Origin: Chitinophagaceae bacterium
GTDB taxonomy: Bacteria; Bacteroidota; Bacteroidia; Chitinophagales; Chitinophagaceae
DNA length: 5,382 bases
Assembly: GCA_947442905.1 (NCBI GenBank)
Contig: CANEWV010000142.1
Span: 1-5,382 of the forward strand
Direction: 5' to 3'
Shown here piece after piece: positions 1 through 5,382 of the stretch. Both the position numbers and the translations under genes were made by a program. The notes beneath the pieces were generated by a model. That model worked only from the letters and a program-made list of their open reading frames with translations, made no database searches and was not told the DNA's origin. Every line of letters starts with the position of its first letter. Positions within the stretch are counted from its first letter, which is position 1.

Positions 1-278
1 ACAACAAGCTGTGCTGTTTCACGATCCCACTCAATAGTAGCTATTGAAGCTTCCGACAAACCAGTTAACTTATTAAAGTATTCAAAACCGCCCGTATTAT
101 TGACACTAAAAATAGCTTCCTTGGTTGCGGTATATATTTTATCTCCCTGTACTACCTGCAAAGCGGCTGTATAGCTGTGGTGCACACGCCAGTTACCAAT
201 AGGGGGCGCCTGTGTAAATGCTTGTATTGTAAGCAACCAACAGCCAATAAAAAATAGACTCCGCTTTATCCCTAACAT
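1..278 (-). CDS. porZ: PorZ-like type IX secretion system protein, N-terminal part (gene runs off the left edge)
   Basis: Only the first 92 codons are present. Residues 1-5 are basic (K5, R6), followed by a hydrophobic stretch (about 7-20) and a probable signal-peptidase site around residues 20-24, so the product is exported. The mature start carries the pattern IGNWR (27-31), then a DKIYTAT segment (46-52) and LTGLS (71-75). This order of a short 'G-x-W-R' lead, 'K-I-Y-x-A-T' and 'L-x-G-L-S' is that of PorZ, whose beta-propeller blades are often labelled 'two-component regulator propeller'. In Porphyromonas gingivalis PorZ sits on the cell surface with PorU, PorV and PorQ and handles anionic LPS for attachment of secreted proteins; that role is family knowledge. 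The ATG at 278 is chosen because it opens a good signal peptide. It lies 23 bp after the response-regulator stop, so the two genes are probably cotranscribed. An exported protein with generic propeller repeats is the main alternative, since the C-terminal half cannot be seen. Confidence 0.78.
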   Translation of the reverse strand, partial: MLGIKRSLFFIGCWLLTIQAFTQAPPIGNWRVHHSYTAALQVVQGDKIYTATKEAIFSVNNTGGFEYFNKLTGLSEASIATIEWDRETAQLV

Positions 279-296
279 GAATTAAAATTAATTCAT
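277..296. repeat. 20-bp AT-rich inverted repeat overlapping the porZ start codon
   Basis: Positions 277-285 (atgaattaa) and 288-296 (ttaattcat) are exact reverse complements separated by two bases. The repeat fills most of the gap between the response-regulator stop and the porZ start, and includes two bases of the porZ start codon (276-278). In mRNA it could form a 9-bp, A-U-rich hairpin at the initiation site; in DNA it could be a dyad operator. The low GC content means chance is a real possibility. Confidence 0.45.
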
Positions 297-301
297 AAAA
301 A

Positions 302-952
302 CTATAGTTCTGCCAAGTTATTTTTAATGGCAAAAAGTGCAAGGCCTACCCTGGTTTTTACGTCTAATTTTTTAAATAAATGGTCGCGGTAGGTATCTAC
401 TGTGCGCGGGCTAATAAACATGATATCGGCAATTTCTTTGTAGGTTTTATCGGTACATACCCAGCCCATAAAAGCTTTTTCTTTTTCTGTTAGCTGATTC
501 AATTGATCTTGTTGTTTTTTGAGTGTCGATTCGTCACCAATGTAGTGTATGAGTTTATCAGATACCATGTCGTTACTAAAATAGCCGTACTTTTTAATTT
601 CATTAAAAGCGGTGTAGAGTAACATGGGTTCCGAATTTTTTAATAGATACCCATGACAGCCGTTTTTTAACATTTGAATAATGGCATAGTCATTGTCGTA
701 CATGCTCAGCGCAATCATTTTAGTATCAGGTAGATTTTTGCGGATCCACTGCGCGGTTTCATATCCATCCATTTCTGGCATATTGATATCAAGGAGCACA
801 ATACTTGGTGGCTTATTTGGTTTAAGGGCCTCTATAAAGCGCTTCCCATTTTCTGCTTCAAGTATTACTTTATAACCCTTAAATCCTGCAATCATATTGG
901 CTAGTCCAGCCCGCATGAGGCGGTGATCATCAACAATGGCAATGGATATCAT
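302..952 (-). CDS. NarL/LuxR-family response regulator transcription factor
   Basis: A 216-residue DNA-binding response regulator of normal length. The receiver domain (about 2-120) has the acidic pair D8-D9, the phosphoacceptor D55 in LLDINMP (53-59), the switch serine S83 and the conserved K105 in GYLLK (101-105). A linker leads to a LuxR-type helix-turn-helix (about 152-212) with LTEKE (154-158), YKEIA (171-175), ISPRTVDTYR (180-189) and KKLDVKTR (194-201). It should be phosphorylated by a sensor kinase and then bind DNA; no kinase gene is in the window. The ATG at 952 is preferred over an in-frame GTG at 958, because it places the first beta strand (ISIAIVDDH) at the usual distance from the start; no Shine-Dalgarno sequence helps. 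The gene begins 48 bp after the GH3-hydrolase stop and ends 23 bp before porZ, all in the same direction. Targets are unknown; neighbouring envelope genes are candidates only. Confidence 0.95.
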   Translation of the reverse strand: MISIAIVDDHRLMRAGLANMIAGFKGYKVILEAENGKRFIEALKPNKPPSIVLLDINMPEMDGYETAQWIRKNLPDTKMIALSMYDNDYAIIQMLKNGCHGYLLKNSEPMLLYTAFNEIKKYGYFSNDMVSDKLIHYIGDESTLKKQQDQLNQLTEKEKAFMGWVCTDKTYKEIADIMFISPRTVDTYRDHLFKKLDVKTRVGLALFAIKNNLAEL

Positions 953-1000
953 GAGCACCGAGCACTTTAATAATAGTGCATGGCAGTAAGGTAACCTATT

Positions 1001-3904
1001 TTATTGGATTGCGCTATAGATGGCTTCTTGAATATTAGGTCGCACGTTTAATCTTCCAAATTTGGTATTATTTCTTGTTGGAGAAACCCTGCTCGATAAA
1101 AAGATATAAACCAGTTGCTTTGTGGGATCCACCCAAACGCATGTGCCCGTAAATCCAGTGTGACCATAGGTTTCAGGAGATACGCTTTTAGAAGGGTAAG
1201 CTTCTTTTCTAGTGGCATTGTCTTTTTCGGGTTTATCAAATCCCAATCCTCTTCTTGAAATACTAGAACTATATGCAGTAAATTTTTGAATTGTAGATTT
1301 TTTGAAATAACGTGTACCGTTTAATACACCACCATTTAATAGCATTTGGTAGAGCTTTGCTAAATCATAGGCATTACTAAAGAGTCCTGCATGTCCAGCT
1401 ACGCCACCAAACATGGCAGCACCTTCGTCATGTACATCGCCATGCATTTGTTGTGCTCTAAAATGTGCTTCAACTTCGGTGGGTACAATTTTACTGAGTG
1501 GCATTTTTGCTGTTGGCAAAAAACCGGTACTATGCATGCCAAGCGGGGTATAAAAAGTTTCGTTCACATAGGCATCTAAACCCATGCCAGTAACGGATTC
1601 AACAACTTTTCCTAAAAAAATAAAATCGTTATCACTGTATACATATTTGCCACTTGTAGGCGTGCTACTTGATAAAATACGTGTGTACATAGTGTCCTGC
1701 CAATCGTTTCTTAAGTATACATTTTCTGCTACACGAACTGGAAATTGAGGGGTAGCAACAGTAGAAAAATATTTGGGAGAGGGTTTATTGGTAGCAGGAT
1801 CCAGCACTTCTTTATAAAAAGTAATGAAAGGAACAAGTCCAGCTTGGTGTAATAAAAGATCTGAAATTTTGATAGATGCTTTGTCTGAACCACGTACCCA
1901 TGGAATATAATCACCAATAGTTTTATGCAGTTTTACTTTTTTGGTTTCAACAAGTTTCATGATGGCTACCGTAGTGGCAGAAATTTTTGTTACAGAAGCC
2001 AAATCAAATACCATATCCGTTTGCATGGGTGTGGTATTGTTATAATTGGTGGTTCCAAATGCTTTATTGTAAACAATCTTTCCATTTTTAGCAACAAGTA
2101 CCACACAGCCAGGAATGGCAGCACTATCAATAGCGGCTTTAGCAATGCTATCAATTTTTTGTAGACCCGAACTACTCATGCCTACTTCTTCAGGTACAGC
2201 CGTTCTAAAATAACTGGTTGTTTCGATGCCGCTACCAAAACTAAAGTTTTCACAAACCGTAACAGGTAATTTACCTTCTGGTTGTGTAGTGCCTTGTAGT
2301 AATTGCATGCCTGCTTTTTGTGTGATCTCATCATCTTCATAACAAACCACAACATTGTTGGCGCCGCACAAATTTGCAATTGCGTACGGATTTCCAAAAC
2401 AAAAATTGATGGTATTTGAGCCTTGAAGTTTTGATAGTAAATCAATGGCATTAGCCGATATACCAAAATTATTGGCTGGACGTCTATTAAAATTATGCAT
2501 CCCTACTACAACAGCATCATAACTACTTGTTAGTTTAGCAATGCTATCAACCCTACTGGTGCTATCTGCATAATCAAATAATACAATATCTGCATTGTAG
2601 ACGTCTTTGATGCTGGTAGCAAAATTATTTTCTTTGTTGATGCCAATACCAACGTAGAGTGTTTTTGTATTTTTTGTTTGTAACGGGAGTAATTTTTTAT
2701 TCTCAAGTTTTAAAACGGTCAACGCTTTTTTAGCAAGTATTTCTTTCAGTGCATTGGTAGACGCGTTTAAATCGGCTGCTATATTTGCCGTGTCAATGGG
2801 TTGTAAATTTGCTAGGCCTAAATTGTATTTAGCACGTAATACTTTTTTTACCCTTTCGTTAAGGTCTTCCCAGCTTAGTTTACCGGCCGCAATGGCTTCT
2901 TTTACTTTTTCAATACTGCCTTCAATATCGCCAGGTAAACATAGCATATCGTTACCTGCAATTAAAGACATAACAGAAGCTTCTCCCTTAGGAAAAAATT
3001 TACTGACACCTTTCATTTCTAATGCATCGGTAAACGTAATGCCATTATATCCAAGTTCTTTACGTAGTAAATTTTGTACAGCAATAGCTGATAATGAGGT
3101 AGGTAAATTGGTGGTGGTATCTAATGCAGGAATAGAGAGGTGTGCCATCATAACACTACCCACGCCCGCTTTTATCATTTCTTTAAAAGGATATAATTCT
3201 AATGAATCAAGCGACCCCTTTGATTTTAAAATAATGGGTAAATCATAATGAGAGTCTACGGCTACGTCTCCGTGCCCAGGAAAATGTTTAGCACATGCCA
3301 TCACATTAACGTCTTGCATACCGCGCATATATGCTACACCATACTGTGCTACTTTGTATTTATCTTCTCCAAAACTTCGATCATTGATCACTGGGTTTTT
3401 TGGATTGTTATTGATGTCTACATCCGGCGCATAATTCACTTGTATACCAATGCGCTTGCACTGCTCACCTACAATGCGCCCAAACTCATAAATAAGTTTT
3501 GCATCATTAACAGCACCCATCATCAGTTGTCTTGGAAAATTAATCACACTATCTAGTCGCATGCCAAGGCCCCACTCGCCATCAATAGCAATCATGAGTG
3601 GCGTTTTAGCCAGTGATTGATAGGTGTTGGTTAACACAGCTTGTCTGATAGGCCCGCCCTGAAAAAAACACAAACCGCCCACATTGAATTTGGTTACTAA
3701 TTCTGTTACCTCTTTAACATGGGCCTCCCCCAAATTACTATGAGCTCTTACAATCATAAGTTGTGCAATGCGCTCTTCGGGGGTTAATTTATTAAACTGA
3801 GCGTTTACCCAAGTTTCAGATGCTTCTGATTTTTCTGAAAAACGTTGTGCTTTACTAGATAAAATAGAGCATCCTAAAATTGTAATGAGTAAGAATTTTT
3901 TCAT
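1001..3904 (-). CDS. Exported fusion of GH3 beta-N-acetylglucosaminidase (NagZ-like) and beta-lactamase-fold serine hydrolase
   Basis: A 967-residue two-enzyme protein. Residues 1-19 look like a signal peptide (MKKFLL, hydrophobic core, cleavage at SKA-Q). The GH3 catalytic domain (about 30-365) contains KHFPGHGD (206-213), the Asp-x-His pair D217/H219 that serves as acid/base in NagZ enzymes, and the likely nucleophile D293 in FTD. A GH3 C-terminal-like domain follows (about 390-555), ending in PEGKLPVTV (542-550). The serine-hydrolase domain (about 572-965, class C beta-lactamase family) has S637-V-T-K640, a Tyr motif Y756-S-D758, HDE (825-827), GHAGLFS (837-843) and H915-T-G917. By family, the first half should remove GlcNAc from muropeptides and the second half should be an amidase, esterase or peptidase; periplasmic action is inferred. 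The ATG at 3904 is chosen over an in-frame TTG at 3910 because it gives the classic MKK signal peptide. The terminator upstream implies its own promoter. Beta-lactam resistance is not implied by the fold. Confidence 0.93.
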   Translation of the reverse strand: MKKFLLITILGCSILSSKAQRFSEKSEASETWVNAQFNKLTPEERIAQLMIVRAHSNLGEAHVKEVTELVTKFNVGGLCFFQGGPIRQAVLTNTYQSLAKTPLMIAIDGEWGLGMRLDSVINFPRQLMMGAVNDAKLIYEFGRIVGEQCKRIGIQVNYAPDVDINNNPKNPVINDRSFGEDKYKVAQYGVAYMRGMQDVNVMACAKHFPGHGDVAVDSHYDLPIILKSKGSLDSLELYPFKEMIKAGVGSVMMAHLSIPALDTTTNLPTSLSAIAVQNLLRKELGYNGITFTDALEMKGVSKFFPKGEASVMSLIAGNDMLCLPGDIEGSIEKVKEAIAAGKLSWEDLNERVKKVLRAKYNLGLANLQPIDTANIAADLNASTNALKEILAKKALTVLKLENKKLLPLQTKNTKTLYVGIGINKENNFATSIKDVYNADIVLFDYADSTSRVDSIAKLTSSYDAVVVGMHNFNRRPANNFGISANAIDLLSKLQGSNTINFCFGNPYAIANLCGANNVVVCYEDDEITQKAGMQLLQGTTQPEGKLPVTVCENFSFGSGIETTSYFRTAVPEEVGMSSSGLQKIDSIAKAAIDSAAIPGCVVLVAKNGKIVYNKAFGTTNYNNTTPMQTDMVFDLASVTKISATTVAIMKLVETKKVKLHKTIGDYIPWVRGSDKASIKISDLLLHQAGLVPFITFYKEVLDPATNKPSPKYFSTVATPQFPVRVAENVYLRNDWQDTMYTRILSSSTPTSGKYVYSDNDFIFLGKVVESVTGMGLDAYVNETFYTPLGMHSTGFLPTAKMPLSKIVPTEVEAHFRAQQMHGDVHDEGAAMFGGVAGHAGLFSNAYDLAKLYQMLLNGGVLNGTRYFKKSTIQKFTAYSSSISRRGLGFDKPEKDNATRKEAYPSKSVSPETYGHTGFTGTCVWVDPTKQLVYIFLSSRVSPTRNNTKFGRLNVRPNIQEAIYSAIQ

Positions 3905-3963
3905 GGCCAAGTATTGAGTGCCACAATGTAAGATTTATAGCAATTTATTGGGTAGGTAGGAGC

Positions 3964-3996
3964 AAAAAAAAGTCGCAAGAGACAAGCTTTTGCGAC
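3964..3996 (-). terminator. Intrinsic terminator after the DUF5606 gene
   Basis: Read on the minus strand, gtcgcaa (3996-3990) pairs with ttgcgac (3978-3972), and two further pairs (3988-3987 with 3981-3980) can form beyond one mismatch. The stem is followed directly by eight T residues (3971-3964). It starts 22 bp after the DUF5606 stop codon. A GC-containing stem plus an uninterrupted T tract is a textbook Rho-independent terminator for leftward transcription. Rightward, only a short imperfect T run follows, and no rightward gene ends here. Confidence 0.88.
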
Positions 3997-4017
3997 CTTT
4001 TATATCATTTATGAATT

Positions 4018-4428
4018 TTATGCTTCTGTTTCGTCTTCTGGCTCTTCTGTTAATTTCATTTCAATGTTGTTGGCCTTTAAAATGCCAAACCATTTTACCA
4101 TCTTTTTCATATCGCTAGGATATACACGGTCAAAGTCCATATCTGCATATACTTTTTTAAAGTAAGCAACAATGGCTGCAGGGTCTTTTTCGGAAGGAAG
4201 GGCCTCTTTGGAAGCCAACATGGTTTGAAAAAGCTCCACTAAATTGATATTATCACGAACGGTGTACACCTCGATGCTTTCTAAGTGCGAGAAATTGTGC
4301 ACTCTACTACTTACAAACTTTGTGGTTTGATCTTCTAACGACTTTACGATGGCACCATCTGTTTTGCTCGCCACCATTTCAAATAGACCACTAAGGCCAG
4401 AAATTGATACTAAATTACTATACTCCAT
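4018..4428 (-). CDS. DUF5606 domain protein (conserved in Bacteroidota, function unknown)
   Basis: A 136-residue soluble protein without signal peptide or membrane segment. The N-terminus has the family's layout: a short strand ending ISGLSGLFEMV (9-19), then GAIVKSLED (25-33), a compact beta-rich domain (to about 56). The second half is mostly helical with FDRVYPSDMKKMVKWF (99-114), which closely resembles the 'DRVY-x-SDIKK-x-x-KWY' pattern I associate with this family. The last ten residues are acidic (EEPEDETEA, 128-136). Its biochemical role is not known to me and I assign none. It starts 50 bp after the DsbA-like gene in the same direction and is followed by a strong terminator, so it is the last gene of that unit. 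A -7-like element at 4454-4448 may give it a promoter of its own. Confidence 0.85.
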   Translation of the reverse strand: MEYSNLVSISGLSGLFEMVASKTDGAIVKSLEDQTTKFVSSRVHNFSHLESIEVYTVRDNINLVELFQTMLASKEALPSEKDPAAIVAYFKKVYADMDFDRVYPSDMKKMVKWFGILKANNIEMKLTEEPEDETEA

Positions 4429-4447
4429 ATGCTTTGTTTACGTTGTG

Positions 4448-4454
4448 CAAAGTA
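4448..4454 (-). promoter_or_regulatory. Possible -7-like promoter element before the DUF5606 gene
   Basis: The minus strand reads TACTTTG here, one base short of the Bacteroidota consensus TAnnTTTG, about 20 bp before the ATG at 4428. An overlapping TACCTTTA (4460-4453) is another near match. No TTG is seen at the -33 distance, so the call is weak. Confidence 0.3.
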
Positions 4455-4478
4455 AAGGTAAATCAGGTTAAAATACCA

Positions 4479-5132
4479 CTAAATCGTTTTTGATGCTTCC
4501 CCTAACGCTACATCAAGTCGAGATTTCAGTGTTTCGTAATCGGTGTAGCCCCTTGCTAACAAATGAAACTTTGATTCGTTCACCTGTAATAATACGCATG
4601 GGAAACCCGATACTTGTAATTGTTTAACCAGTGAAAACTCATAGTGGGCCTGGTCTTTGTAGGTTTCACTGCTTAGTTTTTCATAAAAGGTTTCGGGTGC
4701 AATACTATATTTTTCGAGTAAATGCCTGTACGCTTCATTGTCGGTTAAATCACGACCTTCGTAGTGTAGGGCAATTTGTAAATCGGTTGCAAACTCAACC
4801 TGTCTTTCTGGATAAAACTCCTTAAATATGCAAAGTGCGATCGCCGATTTTTCGGAATGCGGGAACCAGTCACTTAATTCAGGATTTTTAATATGCCATA
4901 AGTAGTCTTCACCAAATTCTACACCAGTTAATTCCTCTACATTTTTATAGGCACCTAAAATATAATGGGCGGTAGCGCTAATAGAAACCGGTTTTTCGGG
5001 CATAATCATACCGCCCGAAAGCACTTCTATGGGAAGATTGGGGTAGTTTTCGGCTATTTTTTTGATAACGGGACAAAACCCATAGCACCAGCCGCAATAA
5101 GCGTCGTAGCAATAAAATAAGGTTGGATTCAT
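4479..5132 (-). CDS. DsbA family (FrnE-like) thioredoxin-fold protein, cytoplasmic
   Basis: A 217-residue protein with a thioredoxin-fold DsbA architecture. The N-terminal strand leads to the redox motif C13-G-W-C16, and the cis-proline loop is at GFP (176-178, P178); the residues between form the expected helical insertion. The pattern CGWCYGF near the N-terminus is typical of the COG3531-type predicted disulfide isomerases related to FrnE. There is no signal peptide, so it should work in the cytoplasm, as a thiol-disulfide oxidoreductase or isomerase; the substrate is unknown. Two extra cysteines, C8 and C20, flank the active site. The reading frame stays open upstream to 5366, but ATG 5132 is chosen because homology begins here and the extension would overlap the divergent aminotransferase gene. 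A -7 consensus ends only 4 bp before this ATG. It is probably the first gene of a unit with the DUF5606 gene, 50 bp downstream. Confidence 0.88.
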   Translation of the reverse strand: MNPTLFYCYDAYCGWCYGFCPVIKKIAENYPNLPIEVLSGGMIMPEKPVSISATAHYILGAYKNVEELTGVEFGEDYLWHIKNPELSDWFPHSEKSAIALCIFKEFYPERQVEFATDLQIALHYEGRDLTDNEAYRHLLEKYSIAPETFYEKLSSETYKDQAHYEFSLVKQLQVSGFPCVLLQVNESKFHLLARGYTDYETLKSRLDVALGEASKTI

Positions 5133-5136
5133 AAAG

Positions 5137-5144
5137 CAAAGATA
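5137..5144 (-). promoter_or_regulatory. Predicted -7 element for the DsbA-like gene
   Basis: The minus strand reads TATCTTTG, an exact match to the Bacteroidota -7 consensus TAnnTTTG. It ends 4 bp before the ATG at 5132, so transcription would begin at or beside the start codon. No TTG is visible at the usual -33 distance; the closest is TTA at 5167-5165. Confidence 0.5.
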
Positions 5145-5173
5145 ATGCCAATAAAAGATGCGGCTAAGTTCTT

Positions 5174-5181
5174 TACCTTTG
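5174..5181 (+). promoter_or_regulatory. Predicted -7 element for the DegT-family aminotransferase gene
   Basis: The plus strand reads TACCTTTG, an exact match to TAnnTTTG, ending 17 bp before the ATG at 5199. This would give a leader of roughly 10-14 nt. The -33 TTG is not evident. The element lies within 30 bp of the opposing element at 5137-5144. Confidence 0.5.
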
Positions 5182-5198
5182 CATTCTAAACATTTTAT

Positions 5199-5382
5199 AT
5201 GCCAGGATTTGAATTTTTTGGTGACGAGGAAAGAAAAGAAGTGAATGAGGTACTTGAAACCGGAATACTCATGCGTTATGGGTTTGATGGTCCACGAAAA
5301 GGGATCTGGAAATCCAAAGAATTGGAAGCTGCTGTTTCTAATGTTTTTGGTTGCGCGCATGCGCAATTGACCTCTAGCGGTA
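5199..5382 (+). CDS. DegT/DnrJ/EryC1/StrS-family aminotransferase, KdnA-like, N-terminal part (gene runs off the right edge)
   Basis: The first 61 codons of a PLP-dependent sugar aminotransferase. The N-terminus MPGFEFFG (1-8), E-E-R-K-E-V (10-15), RYGFD (26-30), a Trp-Lys (W37-K38) and LTSSG (57-61) follow the opening of DegT-family enzymes, where the SSG(T) segment precedes the PLP-phosphate-binding region. The MPGFE-x-FG start together with RY-x-FD and WK is, as I remember it, closest to KdnA, the 8-amino-3,8-dideoxy-D-manno-octulosonate transaminase that works with the oxidase KdnB to make 8-amino-Kdo for LPS in Shewanella. With the catalytic lysine and the substrate-binding residues off the window, the sugar cannot be fixed, so no symbol is given. 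The ATG at 5199 is supported by the conserved start and by a -7 element 17 bp upstream. It is transcribed divergently from the DsbA-like gene across 66 bp. Confidence 0.87.
   Translation, partial: MPGFEFFGDEERKEVNEVLETGILMRYGFDGPRKGIWKSKELEAAVSNVFGCAHAQLTSSG

Noticed and set aside
1..278. Calling the left-edge gene a sensor histidine kinase because of its propeller-like start
   Set aside because: Hybrid sensors also carry such propeller repeats, but the GNWR lead after a short signal peptide fits PorZ better. The C-terminus is needed to exclude the sensor completely.
2182..2466. A 94-codon open frame on the minus strand
   Set aside because: It lies in another frame wholly inside the GH3-hydrolase gene, over its well-formed GH3 C-terminal domain.
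2754..3248. A 164-codon open frame on the plus strand
   Set aside because: It is fully antisense to the GH3 domain, whose minus-strand frame carries clear catalytic motifs; its residues show no family features.
3248..3556. A 102-codon open frame on the plus strand
   Set aside because: It is antisense to the GH3 domain and has no recognisable domain; it is a shadow frame.
1001..3904. Reading the C-terminal domain as a beta-lactamase resistance gene
   Set aside because: The fold family is shared by esterases, amidases and peptidases; the fusion to a NagZ-like domain and the YSD/HTG motifs argue against a resistance enzyme.
3923..3930. Possible -7 element TACATTGT on the minus strand before the GH3-hydrolase gene
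   Set aside because: It matches only four of the six fixed positions of TAnnTTTG, and nothing convincing lies at -33. A promoter is expected in 3905-3963, but I cannot place it.
5133..5366. A 78-codon N-terminal extension of the DsbA-like reading frame, opening at 5366
   Set aside because: It has no thioredoxin-like or signal-peptide character and overlaps the conserved start of the divergent aminotransferase; the protein homology starts at 5132.
5351..5366. GC-rich palindrome, arms ttgcgc/gcgcaa around gcat, containing gcgcatgcgc
   Set aside because: It lies inside a conserved coding part of the aminotransferase (residues 51-56) and is explained by Cys-Ala-His-Ala codons; no T tract or partner site is present.

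Overview
The window looks like a chromosomal segment of a Bacteroidota bacterium, most plausibly of the Chitinophagaceae or a related family. The support is: the N-terminus of a PorZ-like type IX secretion protein, a DUF5606 protein (a family I know only from Bacteroidota), a glycosidase/serine-hydrolase fusion typical of that phylum, AT-rich DNA, start codons without Shine-Dalgarno sequences, and upstream elements matching the Bacteroidota -7 promoter consensus TAnnTTTG. The assignment comes from protein and promoter character only; no rRNA or other marker is present.

Layout, right to left on the minus strand: a cytoplasmic DsbA/FrnE-like thioredoxin-fold protein (5132 to 4479), a DUF5606 protein (4428 to 4018), a strong intrinsic terminator (3996 to 3964), a large exported fusion of a GH3 beta-N-acetylglucosaminidase with a beta-lactamase-fold serine hydrolase (3904 to 1001), a NarL/LuxR-type response regulator (952 to 302), and the first 92 codons of a PorZ-like protein (278 to beyond the left edge). 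On the plus strand, a DegT/DnrJ/EryC1/StrS aminotransferase starts at 5199, diverges from the DsbA-like gene, and runs off the right edge; its N-terminus most resembles KdnA-type enzymes.

The terminator splits the minus strand into two units: dsbA-like plus DUF5606, and GH3-hydrolase plus response regulator plus porZ. In the second unit the gaps are 48 and 23 bp with no terminator seen, so cotranscription is plausible. The theme, where one can be inferred, is the cell envelope: cell-wall muropeptide turnover, outer-membrane protein export and possibly LPS sugar synthesis. The response regulator has no partner kinase in the window.

No stretch over 300 bp lacks a gene. The longest gap (3905-4017) holds the terminator and presumably the promoter of the glycosidase gene. 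I see no tRNA, rRNA, CRISPR, insertion sequence or obviously foreign DNA. This is mostly ordinary core-type sequence; the points worth a second look are the NagZ-AmiE-like fusion, the regulator next to porZ, a palindrome on the porZ start codon, and the compact divergent promoter region at 5133-5198.
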